From assembly GCA_020027205.1 (NCBI GenBank), contig JAHRAQ010000001.1, positions 1 through 64,000 on the forward strand: a stretch of DNA of 64,000 bases, given 5' to 3'. The DNA comes from Nitrospirales bacterium (lineage in GTDB: Bacteria; Nitrospirota; Nitrospiria; Nitrospirales; UBA8639). Of this stretch, positions 16,590 through 25,648 are shown in pieces. The translations under genes and the position numbers were made by a program. Below the pieces are notes generated by a model. That model did no database searches, was not told the DNA's origin, and worked only from the letters and a program-made list of their open reading frames with translations. Within the stretch, counting starts at the first letter, position 1. The number at the start of each line of letters is the position of its first letter.

Positions 16590-17741
16590 TCATGCGCGCG
16601 CCGGGTCGGCCACGGTCAGGTCAACGGACTGCTGCCGCCGGGTCGTGGCGTCGCCCGGATCGTACTCGGCCACGAATTTTTTCGTCACGCCGCGAGCCGA
16701 CACGGCCACGGTCGCGCCGGCGTTTTCATTGTGCATATGCAGAAAAATTTCGTAATAGCCGCCGTCGTTCGTTGTGCCGGACGCCGCATGACCCCCCTTG
16801 ACCATCGGCGCCGCCCGCACTTCCACCCCCGGCACCCCCGCGCCCGCCGCGTCACGAACATACCCGAACACCGTGAAGCCGTGTTGCACGTCGGCCCGCA
16901 CAAAGACGGGGCGCGGCGTGTCGACCGCGGGATTTTTCAACGTGGACAAATAGGTCGCCAGACTTAACACCTCGTCCTCGGTCATCAAATCCCTGTATTT
17001 GTCCGGCATCCGGCCTTTTTTATGCTCCTTCTCAAACCCTTCCGCATACAGATACGCGGGATCAAGAATTTTTTTCCTGATGTCGTTGATCGTCAACAAC
17101 CCGCCGATGTTGTCCAGCACCGGCCCCCGTTTTTTCACGCTGCCCTTGCCCCCGATTTTGTGGCAGTTGTAACACTCGTACAACTCATAGACCTCGGCCC
17201 CCCGTTCCGTCACCGTCAGGCGCTCGGCGGGCGCGTCCGGGGCCATGCCCGTCATCCGGTCGGCCATGGGCGTTCCCGCCGGCGCGAACCGGGCCAGTTG
17301 CGTCGCAAGATGGTCCGACTGTGCCTGGAGTTGCCCGACGCGCGCCAGCAACGCGGCCGTGGCGCGACGGTCGGCCAGCGCCCTGTCCCGTTTGCGTTTG
17401 AGAATTTTCTCGATTTTCCCCTTCTCCACGGCGGGGTCATATTGCGGCAGGAGCGACGCCCCCCCGATATACACGACGGACAGCGCGAGATAAAATCCCA
17501 CCAGCGCCGCCACGGCCGCCCGCCCCGACAACCGGGGCATGGGAGGCGCGTCCAGCAACAGAAACACCGCCAGCCCCAGCGCCACGTACGTCGCAAACAT
17601 CACCTGAAACACGCGGGGGAAGCCGAGGGCGCCGCTCCCCGCCCAGGCCGCGACGGCCAGCACGACCGCGAGACCGACTTTTCGTATGACGGGAGACTGT
17701 GGCATCGGCGGTCGTCCCGGCGGGCCGGGCGGCCTCTTCAT
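16590..17741 (-). CDS. Membrane-anchored cytochrome c with C-terminal carboxypeptidase-regulatory-like domain
   Basis: 383 aa. Three hydrophobic segments at the N terminus are followed by a charged coiled-coil (KGKIEKILKRKRDRAL onward). A monohaem cytochrome c domain follows, with the haem motif CYNCH and a likely methionine ligand in KKGRMPDKY. The C-terminal 100 residues resemble a carboxypeptidase regulatory-like beta sandwich (FTVFGYVRDAAGAGVPGVEV, then GYYEIFLHMH). Probably faces the periplasm and carries electrons for an unidentified oxidoreductase. Start could also be MPQSP at 17705. Confidence 0.8.
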   Translation of the reverse strand: MKRPPGPPGRPPMPQSPVIRKVGLAVVLAVAAWAGSGALGFPRVFQVMFATYVALGLAVFLLLDAPPMPRLSGRAAVAALVGFYLALSVVYIGGASLLPQYDPAVEKGKIEKILKRKRDRALADRRATAALLARVGQLQAQSDHLATQLARFAPAGTPMADRMTGMAPDAPAERLTVTERGAEVYELYECYNCHKIGGKGSVKKRGPVLDNIGGLLTINDIRKKILDPAYLYAEGFEKEHKKGRMPDKYRDLMTEDEVLSLATYLSTLKNPAVDTPRPVFVRADVQHGFTVFGYVRDAAGAGVPGVEVRAAPMVKGGHAASGTTNDGGYYEIFLHMHNENAGATVAVSARGVTKKFVAEYDPGDATTRRQQSVDLTVADPARA

Positions 17742-17871
17742 CGAACCTGGGAAGAGCGCCGCGCGTACATCGTTGATCGTTGAGGAAACGAGACCGCCGT
17801 GGACAAGCGGCTCTATTCTAGCAGGGCCGCCCGTGGCGCACAAGTCGGCGTCTCATACCGCCGGCGGCGCC

Positions 17872-18203
17872 GCCCTCTCCGTCATTCCCGACATCTCTAA
17901 TCGGGAATCCATCTTTCGGTTGTCTTTTCCTTTGGTTAGGACGAGGAAACCGAAGGATGGATTCCCGACTACTAACGTCGGGAATGACGGAAGGAGAGGC
18001 ATGACAGGCATGGCGGGCATGGCGGGCTGGCGAAAAGGGGACGGCGGGAATGGCCCCGTCCGTCATTCCCGACATCTTTAGTCGGGAAGCATTTGCCAAA
18101 GGCAAATGCTCCGAAGGTCCATCTTTCGGTTGTTCGTTTTTCTTGGTTAGGAGAAAGAAACCGAAGGATGGATTCCCGACTACTAACGTCGGGAATGACG
18201 GAA
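17872..18203. repeat. Two REPIN-like elements, the second with a nested palindrome
   Basis: First copy 17878-17991, with TCCGTCATTCCCGAC...TCGGGAATCCATC and GATGGATTCCCGAC...GTCGGGAATGACGG. Second copy 18059-18202, alike except that its left arm is interrupted at 18089-18117 by GCATTTGCCAAAGGCAAATGC followed by TCCGAAGG. The flanking arm bases (GTCGGGAA and TCCATC) continue on each side. The gap between the cytochrome and lipoprotein genes otherwise shows nothing. Confidence 0.88.
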
Positions 18204-18225
18204 AGAAGATACCGATGGCGCGCTT

Positions 18226-18254
18226 TTGAGGTTTCGCCGCGCGCCCGCTATAAT
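18226..18254 (+). promoter_or_regulatory. Promoter giving a probable leaderless transcript
   Basis: TTGAGG (18226-18231), 17-bp spacer, perfect TATAAT (18249-18254). The ATG of the lipoprotein gene begins at 18261, where transcription should start. Confidence 0.65.
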
Positions 18255-18260
18255 GCGCTC

Positions 18261-18743
18261 ATGCGTCGCTCCCCTCCGGTGTCCGCATGGGCGCGTCGGG
18301 CGTCGTGCCGGTGGGCGTTGGCGTTGGCCATGGCGCTGTGCGCGGGGTGTCAATCCGGTGCGTCCCAACCCACGGACGATCACCGGCGCGTGGAACAACT
18401 CATCACGGCGGTGGAGGCCCTGCGTGCCGCCTATGAACGGCGGGACCTGCCCGCGCTGCAGGCGTTACGCTCGCCGTCGGCGAATCTCGAACAACTGAAA
18501 CGCGACGCGACACAGGACTTTTTCACCTACGACGCCATCGCGCTCACCATGAAGGTGGAGCGCATGTACCTCCGGGGGGAACAGGCCACGGTCAACGTTC
18601 GCTGGGAAGGCACATGGCGGCACGGCGCCGACGAACCGGCGGTGACGGACCGTGGCTACGGGGTGCTCGTGTGGAGCGGCCGGGAGACGGCGCTTCTGGA
18701 AGACATGACCGGGAATCTGCCGTTCGGCATGGCCGGCCGCTAA
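18261..18743 (+). CDS. Putative lipoprotein of unknown function
   Basis: 160 aa. A signal peptide with lipobox LCAGC (cysteine near residue 30) predicts lipid anchoring. The mature domain, with a helix EQLITAVEALRAAYERRDL and strands around MKVERMYLRGEQATVNVRW, has the look of the SnoaL/NTF2-like fold, often seen in small periplasmic proteins. That fold is a guess from pattern only. No Shine-Dalgarno precedes the ATG, and the -10 box ends 6 bp before it, so translation may be leaderless. nadB follows closely. Confidence 0.72.
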   Translation: MRRSPPVSAWARRASCRWALALAMALCAGCQSGASQPTDDHRRVEQLITAVEALRAAYERRDLPALQALRSPSANLEQLKRDATQDFFTYDAIALTMKVERMYLRGEQATVNVRWEGTWRHGADEPAVTDRGYGVLVWSGRETALLEDMTGNLPFGMAGR

Positions 18744-18804
18744 GCCGTCCGTGACGGCGACCCGCGACGAAGCCGCCCGTGACAGCAACGCCCGCGCGCG
18801 ACTC

Positions 18805-20436
18805 ATGATGACCCGCATGAACCCAGCCGCACCCACGACTCGCCGGGGACCGGAGACCGATTTTCTCGTCATCGGCAGCGGGATTGCGGGGCTGCGCGCC
18901 GCCATCGAACTGGCGTGCCACGGCCGCGTCCTGATTGTGACCAAAGGCAGCCGGTTCCAAAGCAACTCCATGTCCGCGCAGGGCGGCGTCGCCGTGGCGA
19001 TGAACGCCGAAGACGACGTGAACCTGCATTTCACCGACACGATTCTGGCCGGGCATCAACTGGGCCGGGAAGACGCGGCGCGCGTACTGGTCGAGGAAGG
19101 GCCGGCGCGCATTCAGGAACTGATCGACTGGGGCACGGCCTTTGACAAGGTCGGCGGCCAATTTGCCTTTGCCAGAGAGGGCGCGCACAGCCGCAGCCGC
19201 GTACTGCGGGCCAGGGGCGACGCGACGGGCCATGAGATGATTCGCGTGCTGCTGGAACGCGCCAGACAGCATCCCAACATTCAATGGTTTGACCGGCATT
19301 TTACACGCGACCTGCTGGTGGCGGACGGCCGGTGTTGCGGCGCGATGGTGGTGGATGAAATCACGCGGGACGCGCAATGTCTCCCGGCGGCCGGCGTGCT
19401 GCTGACGACCGGCGGCGCGGGACAGATGTACGCCAGGACCACCAACACGGAGAACGCGACGGGCGACGGCATGGCCATGGCCTACCGGGCGGGGGCCGTG
19501 CTGGAAGACATGGAGTTTGTGCAATTTCATCCCACGGCCCTGTATCTGCCCTCCAGCCCGCCGTGCCTGTTGTCCGAGGCCATGCGGGGCGACGGCGGCG
19601 TCCTGCGCAATCGAAAAGGCGACGTGTTCATGCCGAGATACCATCCCGCGGCGGAACTGGCTCCGCGCGATATTGTCGCGCGGGCGATGTGGTCGGAAAT
19701 GGCGTCCACGCGGTCGCGCCACGTCTATCTGGACGTCACGCATCTGGGAAAAAAATTCATCACCCGGCGCTTCCCCACGATTTACCGAACCTGTCTGCGT
19801 TGCGACATCGACATCACGGAGGAATGGATTCCCGTGTCGCCGAGCGCGCATTATTTCATGGGCGGCGTCAAAGCCGGGATCGATGGCCGGACCGCCCTGC
19901 CCGGCTTGCTGGTCGCCGGGGAAGTGGCGTGCAACGGGGTGCACGGGGCGAATCGTCTGGCCAGCAATTCCCTCCTGGAAGGACTGGTCTTCGGCTACCG
20001 CGCGGCACAGGCGGCGGCCTCGCTGCCCGGCGGCTCCGGCCGCGCGTTCCGGCGAGGGCTGGTCGCGCGCGGCGGCACGGAGCCGGCCGGTGCGTTGGAG
20101 GACGGCGAAAAGTTGCGAAACTCCCTGCGGCGTCTGATGTGGAACAAGGTCGGGCTGGTTCGAACCGGCGAATCCCTGGTGCAGGCGCTGGCCTGGCTTT
20201 CGAAATGGGACCGGCAGATGCAGGGCACGCTGCACACGCGCGCCGACCTCGAAGTCAAAAACATGATTCAGGTCGCGCGCGGCGTGACCGAAGCCGCCCT
20301 GTGGCGGGAAAACAGTCTGGGCGCGCATTACCGGGAAGATTTTCCGACCTGCAAGAACTCGGCGTGGAACATGCACAGTCAGGTTCGGCGCCCGCCGGCG
20401 GACGAGGATTCCCGTCTCGCCCATCAGACCGGCTGA
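18805..20436 (+). CDS. nadB: L-aspartate oxidase
   Basis: Oxidises L-aspartate to iminoaspartate with FAD, the first step of de novo NAD synthesis. The FAD-binding motif is FLVIGSGIAGLRAA near residue 16. Then come SMSAQGGVAVAM, AGHQLGREDAARVLVEEG, FVQFHPTALYLP and HYFMGGVKAGIDGRT, which separate aspartate oxidase from other succinate dehydrogenase-like flavoproteins. GVHGANRLASNSLLEGLVFG lies near the FAD C-terminal site. An upstream GTG at 18751 would add 18 residues; neither start has a clear ribosome-binding site. nadA and nadC are not in the window. Confidence 0.95.
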   Translation: MMTRMNPAAPTTRRGPETDFLVIGSGIAGLRAAIELACHGRVLIVTKGSRFQSNSMSAQGGVAVAMNAEDDVNLHFTDTILAGHQLGREDAARVLVEEGPARIQELIDWGTAFDKVGGQFAFAREGAHSRSRVLRARGDATGHEMIRVLLERARQHPNIQWFDRHFTRDLLVADGRCCGAMVVDEITRDAQCLPAAGVLLTTGGAGQMYARTTNTENATGDGMAMAYRAGAVLEDMEFVQFHPTALYLPSSPPCLLSEAMRGDGGVLRNRKGDVFMPRYHPAAELAPRDIVARAMWSEMASTRSRHVYLDVTHLGKKFITRRFPTIYRTCLRCDIDITEEWIPVSPSAHYFMGGVKAGIDGRTALPGLLVAGEVACNGVHGANRLASNSLLEGLVFGYRAAQAAASLPGGSGRAFRRGLVARGGTEPAGALEDGEKLRNSLRRLMWNKVGLVRTGESLVQALAWLSKWDRQMQGTLHTRADLEVKNMIQVARGVTEAALWRENSLGAHYREDFPTCKNSAWNMHSQVRRPPADEDSRLAHQTG

Positions 20437-20498
20437 CCCGGCGCGTCCATTGTCACGCCGCGCCACGGTTGCACATGGTCCGGCGCAAGGAGAGACCG

Positions 20499-21137
20499 AT
20501 GAACACGATTCAACTCGGACGGGTAACATTGTGCGCGACGCTGGCACTGGCCGCCGCGTCGCCCTGGGCGCAGGCCGGATGGTATGCGGGGATGGCGGGC
20601 GGCGGCGGCGGCGGCGCGGACGTGGAGTTGGACCCCGCCCAACTCGTCCGGTTCCTCGATGCCGTCACGCAAGAGGCCGACGTCGGCCCCGTCGCCCTGG
20701 GCGCCGTGGGCTATGCGTTTGGAAACAGGACCAGAATCGAAGGAGAAATCGCATGGCGCAACAACGCCCTGTCCGGCCCGGCGGAAGGGGACACATCGAA
20801 TCTCTCGTTCATGCTCAACGGCGCCTACGACGTGCCGCTCGACTCGCGGGTGACACAGTTCACCATGGGCGGGGTCGGGATTTCGATCTTTGAGTATTCG
20901 GATATCGACCTTGGAACCCTGAACCTATCGTCCATCGAGGACGACGCCACGGTCGTCTTCGCCTGGCAAGCCGGAACCGGCCTGCGGTTTGCCGCCACAC
21001 CGTCGATCTCGCTCGAACTGTCCTACCGGTTCTTCGGCACGGCGGAACCCGATTTCGACGGCAGCCTCGGCGACATCATCACCACCATCAACAACACCCA
21101 CCACAACGGACTGGTCGGCGTGACGTATTCGTTCTGA
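20499..21137 (+). CDS. Outer-membrane beta-barrel protein
   Basis: 212 aa with a signal peptide ending AQA near residue 26. The mature chain has alternating hydrophobic strands (GWYAGMAGGGG, ALGAVGYAFGNRTRIEGEIAW, QAGTGLRFAA, SISLELSYRFFG) and ends GLVGVTYSF. A C-terminal aromatic residue is the usual barrel-insertion signal. Size and pattern fit an eight-stranded OmpA-like/porin-like small barrel. AAGGAGA lies before the ATG. Function beyond membrane location is unknown. Confidence 0.85.
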   Translation: MNTIQLGRVTLCATLALAAASPWAQAGWYAGMAGGGGGGADVELDPAQLVRFLDAVTQEADVGPVALGAVGYAFGNRTRIEGEIAWRNNALSGPAEGDTSNLSFMLNGAYDVPLDSRVTQFTMGGVGISIFEYSDIDLGTLNLSSIEDDATVVFAWQAGTGLRFAATPSISLELSYRFFGTAEPDFDGSLGDIITTINNTHHNGLVGVTYSF

Positions 21138-21185
21138 CCGGTCGGCGCAAGATTTAACCCAATCGGCGTTTCTCCAGTATTCCAA

Positions 21186-21612
21186 CCCCCTCCGTCATTC
21201 CGCGTCGACAATGTCCAATAACGGAGCAAAGAAACAGAAGGATGGATTCCCGATTAAAAACGTCGGGAATGACGGAAAGAGAAAACGGGAATGACGGAGG
21301 GGGACGGAGGGGGACGCAGGCACGACGGCATTTGTCTCCTTCCGTCATTCCCGACGTCTTTTGTCGGGAATCCATCCTGATTTCCGTCATTCCGCGCCAC
21401 CGACGTTCAATGGCAGGAGAACCGGGTGCGCGCGGAATCCATCGGCAAGATGTTAATGGCAGGACGGAAACAGAAGGACAATACAACTGAAGGATGGATT
21501 CCCGATTAAAAATGTCGGGAATGACGGAAAGAGAAAACGGGAATGACGGAGGGGGTCTGGATTCCCGTTTTCGCGGGAAGTATTTGCCGAAGGCAAATGT
21601 TTCGAAGGTGAC
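21186..21612. repeat. Cluster of REP-like palindromes in several variants
   Basis: Five or more arms are packed between the barrel gene and pabC. GATGGATTCCCGATTAAAA...GTCGGGAATGACGG occurs at 21241-21275 and again at 21492-21525. TCCGTCATTCCCGACGTC...GTCGGGAATCCATCC is at 21341-21376. A GCG-variant (TCCGTCATTCCGCGCC and GCGCGGAATCCATC) spans 21383-21442. At 21560-21578 is GGATTCCCGTTTTCGCGGGAA, joined at 21580-21607 to TATTTGCCGAAGGCAAATGTTTCGAAGG, a third copy of the second palindrome. Confidence 0.85.
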
Positions 21613-21637
21613 GACAGTTGGGAAGCCCCGCGCCCCG

Positions 21638-22579
21638 TCACCGCTCTTCCTCCATCATCCGTTCGTACCGGCGTTGCAGGGCGGCGACGGGGGAATCCGG
21701 CGAGGGCGGGGGCAGGGGTTTGCCGTCGATGGCGGCCACCGGGAGGATGCCGATGCCGCTGCCGGTGAGAAAACAGGCGTCGGCGTTGTTCAGCGCGCCG
21801 GGGCGGTAGCGGCCTTCGCGGACGCGCAGGCCCAGGCCGAGAGCGGGGGCAATCTCCAGCGCCATCGCGCGCGTGACGCCGGGCAGGATGCCGCAGGCCG
21901 GCGAGGGCGTGTGCAGCGTCTTCCGCGTCACAAAAAAAATGTTGCTCATGGCGCCCTCGGCAAGATACCCGTCCGGGGTCAGTTGCAGCCCTTCGAACGC
22001 GCCCCGCGCGGCCGCCTCATGCCTGGCCAGCACACTGTTCAGATAGTTCAGGGTTTTGGCATGGGTCGGACCGGACAGGGGGGAGGGCCGGCGAATCGTG
22101 GTGATGATGACCGGGACGCCGTCGCGCCGTTGTTGTGCCGTGAGATGAGGAAGGGCGCGCGGCATCAACACCACCGTCGGCTCGACGCGCGACGCCGCAA
22201 GCCGGGCGTCACCATCACCGAGGGCAACACCGGCACCGGCAGCACCGGCACCGACACCATCATCATCACCGCCGTCACCGCCGCCGGGTTCGCCGACGCC
22301 ACGGGACACCGTCAGTCGAATCAGCGCATGGTCCAGACGATTGCGGTCGATGACCTGTTGAAACACCTCCGGCCAGTCGACGGCGGGCAGCGCGCCGTCA
22401 AGGTGAATCGCCCGGCAGGAGTGCGCGAGCCGCGCCAGATGCCGGTCAAGCCACACCGGGCGGCCGTGATGAATCCGCACCGTTTCGAACACCCCGTCCC
22501 CGTATAAAAATCCGCGGTCCATGACGGAGATCCGCGCCTCGGCGTCCTCCACCATTCGACCGTTGAGATATATCCACAT
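21638..22579 (-). CDS. pabC: Class IV aminotransferase-fold enzyme, probable aminodeoxychorismate lyase
   Basis: 313 aa of the PLP-dependent fold-type IV family. The N terminus YLNGRMVEDAEARISVMDRGFLYGDGVFET is typical, and the PLP lysine lies in THAKTLNYLNSV. Aminodeoxychorismate lyase, branched-chain and D-amino-acid transaminases share this fold; the adjacent chorismate-utilising gene upstream favours PabC (4-aminobenzoate for folate). Around residue 100 there is a Gly/Asp/Ala/Val low-complexity insertion encoded at 22224-22300. Start ATG at 22579, 20 bp after the upstream gene. Confidence 0.82.
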   Translation of the reverse strand: MWIYLNGRMVEDAEARISVMDRGFLYGDGVFETVRIHHGRPVWLDRHLARLAHSCRAIHLDGALPAVDWPEVFQQVIDRNRLDHALIRLTVSRGVGEPGGGDGGDDDGVGAGAAGAGVALGDGDARLAASRVEPTVVLMPRALPHLTAQQRRDGVPVIITTIRRPSPLSGPTHAKTLNYLNSVLARHEAAARGAFEGLQLTPDGYLAEGAMSNIFFVTRKTLHTPSPACGILPGVTRAMALEIAPALGLGLRVREGRYRPGALNNADACFLTGSGIGILPVAAIDGKPLPPPSPDSPVAALQRRYERMMEEER

Positions 22580-22599
22580 GCGGAAGACGTCCGTGCCCG

Positions 22600-24087
22600 T
22601 CAGCGCAGCGCGTCGAACAGGGCCTGCGCTTTATACAGCGTTTCCCGGTACTCGCGGCGGGGATTGGAATCCGCGACGATGCCGGCGCCCACTTGCAGAT
22701 GCGCGCGCCGCCGCGTCAACACGATGGTGCGAATCAGAATATTAAAGTCCACGTCTCCGGTCCAACTCACGTATCCCAGGGACCCGGTATATGGCCCGCG
22801 CCGCACGGGTTCCAGTTCGTCGATGATCTCCATGCAGCGAATCTTCGGGGCGCCGGTGATCGTGCCGCCGGGGAACACGGCGCGCAGGAGATCGAGCGTC
22901 GTCGCCGACGGGGACAGAATCCCCCCGACCTCGGACACCAGATGCGCGACGTGAGAATACCGTTCCACCGTCATCAACTCCTCCACGCGCACCGAGCCGT
23001 ACCGGCAGACCCGCCCCAGATCGTTGCGCGCCAGATCCACCAGCATAACGTGTTCCGCCCGTTCCTTCTCGTCACGGCGCAGGGTGTTCGTCAGGGCACG
23101 GTCTTCGTCCGCCGTGCGGCCACGCGGGCGCGTGCCGGCAATCGGGCGCATGGTCACCCGGTGGCCATCGACCCGCACCAAACGTTCGGGTGACGAGGAC
23201 ACCAGCGCCAGATTGCCGGTCACGAATAATCCGGAAAACGGCGAGGGATTCACACAACGCAGGCGGTCATACAGGGTGTGGCCGAGGCCATGCGTCGACG
23301 GCTCCGCGTCGGGATGGACGTCAACGGAAAATCGTTGCGCAAGATTGGCCTGATAGATGTCACCGGCGCGAATGAAGTCCTGACACTGTTGCACGAGTTC
23401 CACGTATTCCCGTTCGGAATGCGTGGCCCGCATGGTGCCGGGCGCAATCGGCGACCCGGCCCGCCGGGGCGGCGTCCACGGCGGGCGCAGGGCCTGTTCC
23501 AGTTCATCCATGCGGGCGGCGCCTTCGCGGCGCAGAGCGGCATGGGATTCGGAGAGCAGCCGCTCGGGAGCCGGCATAAAGAGAATATGCCGCGCGTGCG
23601 CGTGGTGATCCACGGCCACCAGCAGGTCGAAAAACAAAAACTCCAGATCGGGCAGGACGTCGGGCACGGTCCGCCCGGGCAAAACTTGGTGATGCCGCAC
23701 TGCATCGTAACTCACATACCCGACGGCGCCGCCGGCAAACGGAGGCAGGGAAGCGGCGCGCGGCGCGCGACATGGACGCAGGAGTTCGAACAGGGCGGGA
23801 AGCGGGTCCGCGTCATGCCGGGTGGTCCCATGGGCGGTCTCAAGAGTATAACGCCCCGGCCATCCGGCAAACACGAGATGAGGATCGGCGGCCACAAAAG
23901 AATAACGAGCCACCCCCGGCGGCCCTTTCCCGCTCTCCAGCAAACAGGACGGCCGATGCGGTGCGGCCATCCGCCGGTAGATGTCCCAGGGACTCTCGCC
24001 GTTGAGCGGCGCGGTGCGCATCATGGGAAACGCGCCGATGCCGGAACTCGTCGACGAAGCATGGGAAGCGGTACCCGGCTGGCTCAT
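22600..24087 (-). CDS. Chorismate-utilising enzyme, component I of aminodeoxychorismate or anthranilate synthase
   Basis: 495 aa. Conserved chorismate-binding motifs: DIYQANLAQRFS, PSPFSGLF, SSSPERLV, RPIAGTRPRG, HVMLVDLARNDLGRVC, TGAPKIRCMEIIDELE and GAGIVADSNP. In E. coli PabB the motif before GT contains a catalytic lysine (PIKGT); here it is PIAGT as in TrpE. The following gene is a PabC-type lyase and no trpG or trpD is close, which argues for PabB by context. I leave the symbol blank because residues and context disagree. The true start may be internal (MMRTAPL). Confidence 0.85.
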   Translation of the reverse strand: MSQPGTASHASSTSSGIGAFPMMRTAPLNGESPWDIYRRMAAPHRPSCLLESGKGPPGVARYSFVAADPHLVFAGWPGRYTLETAHGTTRHDADPLPALFELLRPCRAPRAASLPPFAGGAVGYVSYDAVRHHQVLPGRTVPDVLPDLEFLFFDLLVAVDHHAHARHILFMPAPERLLSESHAALRREGAARMDELEQALRPPWTPPRRAGSPIAPGTMRATHSEREYVELVQQCQDFIRAGDIYQANLAQRFSVDVHPDAEPSTHGLGHTLYDRLRCVNPSPFSGLFVTGNLALVSSSPERLVRVDGHRVTMRPIAGTRPRGRTADEDRALTNTLRRDEKERAEHVMLVDLARNDLGRVCRYGSVRVEELMTVERYSHVAHLVSEVGGILSPSATTLDLLRAVFPGGTITGAPKIRCMEIIDELEPVRRGPYTGSLGYVSWTGDVDFNILIRTIVLTRRRAHLQVGAGIVADSNPRREYRETLYKAQALFDALR

Positions 24088-24335
24088 GGTGTCGGCGTCA
24101 TCGAGGCGGCGGGCGGCGGCGCCACGGGTGTTGTTCTTGCGTCGGCGGGTCCGCCGCCATGCGTCCCGCGCAACGACCTTGTCCCACGTTGCCTATCATA
24201 ACGGGCGCGGCGACCGGGAGAAAGTCCCGGCCGGAATCATTTCAGGATACCGCGTCATGGTCAACGCCGCGCTTGACAACAGGGCGCCCGTTTTGTTTGG
24301 ATGACGCCCCGGAATACGAGCGGGGAACACAATCC

Positions 24336-24557
24336 ATGCCGTCGTCACCCGACCCAATGTTCGCCGGGCTGGGACAGGCCCTGCGAGTGGGGACGCAGAT
24401 GCTGGCCAGTCTGATCGTCGGCGGAGGACTGGGCTGGGGCGCGGATGTCTACCTGTTTGCGACGGCGCCGTGGGGGATGGCGGCGGGCCTGACGCTCGGA
24501 CTGATCGCCGGAATTCGCGGCGCCCGGCGTGCCGCCCAACAGTGGCAGTGGAAGTAA
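24336..24557 (+). CDS. AtpI/AtpZ-like membrane protein
   Basis: 73 aa with two membrane helices (MLASLIVGGGLGWGADVYL and WGMAAGLTLGLIAGIRG). Gene position directly before atpB and size match AtpI/AtpZ, helpers of rotor-ring assembly and cation transport in F-type ATP synthases. Start ATG at 24336 with GGGGAAC just upstream. First gene of the F0 operon; it is divergent from the pabB-like gene, with about 250 bp between them for promoters. A TTGACA at 24273 has only a weak -10 partner. Confidence 0.82.
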   Translation: MPSSPDPMFAGLGQALRVGTQMLASLIVGGGLGWGADVYLFATAPWGMAAGLTLGLIAGIRGARRAAQQWQWK

Positions 24558-24601
24558 CCGCCGCGTTTCCGCCGCCGCACGCGGCCTGACACGAGGGTTC
24601 C

Positions 24602-25327
24602 GTGAACGACCCCCTGCATCTCTTTGAACTGCACCCGCTGGTCACCCTGACGCCGTTCGGTGTCGACGTGTCGCTCAACAAAGCGGCGTTGATGATGTTC
24701 CTTGTGGCGGGGCTGGTCATCCTGTTGATGACCGGCGCGCGCGCGTCGGGGTCACTGATTCCCACCAAACTGCAAAGCGTGGCCGAACTCCTGGTGGAGT
24801 TTATCCGGGGCATGATTCACGACACCATGGGCCGGGACGGGATGCGGTTTTTCCCGCTGATCGCCAGCCTCTTCCTGTTTATTCTCTTCTGCAATCTCCT
24901 GGGACTCATTCCCGGCGCCTACACGGTCACCAGCCAACTCGCGGTGACGGGCGTGTTTGCGGTGGGCGTGTATGTGTTGAGTCTCGTCGTCGGCTTCCGT
25001 TTGCACGGGGCGAAGTTTCTGGGCATCCTCGTGCCGCCGGGAACCCCCGGCTGGCTGGTCCCGCTGATGATTCCCATCGAAATCATCAGTCAACTGGCGC
25101 GCCCCGTGTCCCTGGCGGTGCGCCTGTTCGCCAACATGACGGCCGGGCACGTCATTCTCGGCGTCCTCTTTGCATTGACGATAAGCGGCGGATGGGCGCT
25201 GGGCTGGCTGCCCTTTTCCTTTACCGTGGCGCTCTACGGTCTGGAAGTGGGCATCGCCTTTATTCAAGCCTACATTTTTACCGTCCTGACGTGCGTGTAT
25301 ATGGGAGACGCTTTGCATCCGCATTGA
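24602..25327 (+). CDS. atpB: ATP synthase F0 subunit a
   Basis: 241 aa, five to six membrane helices. The essential arginine lies in PVSLAVRLFANMTAGH near residue 175, and the proton-path helix FSFTVALYGLEVGIAFIQAYIFTVLT near the C terminus is well conserved. GTG start at 24602 after an imperfect purine-rich site. With the c ring it forms the proton half-channels. The a-c-b order is normal for an F0 operon. Confidence 0.96.
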   Translation: MNDPLHLFELHPLVTLTPFGVDVSLNKAALMMFLVAGLVILLMTGARASGSLIPTKLQSVAELLVEFIRGMIHDTMGRDGMRFFPLIASLFLFILFCNLLGLIPGAYTVTSQLAVTGVFAVGVYVLSLVVGFRLHGAKFLGILVPPGTPGWLVPLMIPIEIISQLARPVSLAVRLFANMTAGHVILGVLFALTISGGWALGWLPFSFTVALYGLEVGIAFIQAYIFTVLTCVYMGDALHPH

Positions 25328-25408
25328 CGCGGCCGCGCGCGGCGCCGTGTTCGTTCGTCACGCGCGCCACATTTTTATTCACGCTTTGACCGGAAGGAAC
25401 ATCACACC

Positions 25409-25639
25409 ATGGATTCTGCATCGTCGGCATTAGTGGGCATGGGGCTGGCCGCCGCGGGGTTTGCCGGCGCCGGAGTGGGCATCGGGTATATTTTCGGCAA
25501 AATGATCGAGGCCGTGGCCCGGCAGCCGGAGGCCGAAGGCCGGGTCAGCAAGTACATGTGGATCGGCTTCGCGCTGGTCGAAGCGATCGCGCTCTACGGG
25601 CTGGTGATCGCCTTTATCATCATGGGCCTGCGGGAATAA
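25409..25639 (+). CDS. atpE: ATP synthase F0 subunit c
   Basis: 76 aa, two helices forming a hairpin: GMGLAAAGFAGAGVGIGYIF, the polar loop ARQPEAEGR, then FALVEAIALYGLVIAFIIMGL. The ion-binding glutamate is in the second helix (VEAIALYG). There is no glutamine in helix 1 and no Thr/Ser after the glutamate, so the ring should carry protons, not sodium. AAGGAAC precedes the ATG. Confidence 0.97.
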   Translation: MDSASSALVGMGLAAAGFAGAGVGIGYIFGKMIEAVARQPEAEGRVSKYMWIGFALVEAIALYGLVIAFIIMGLRE

Positions 25640-25648
25640 GGCGCCGCC

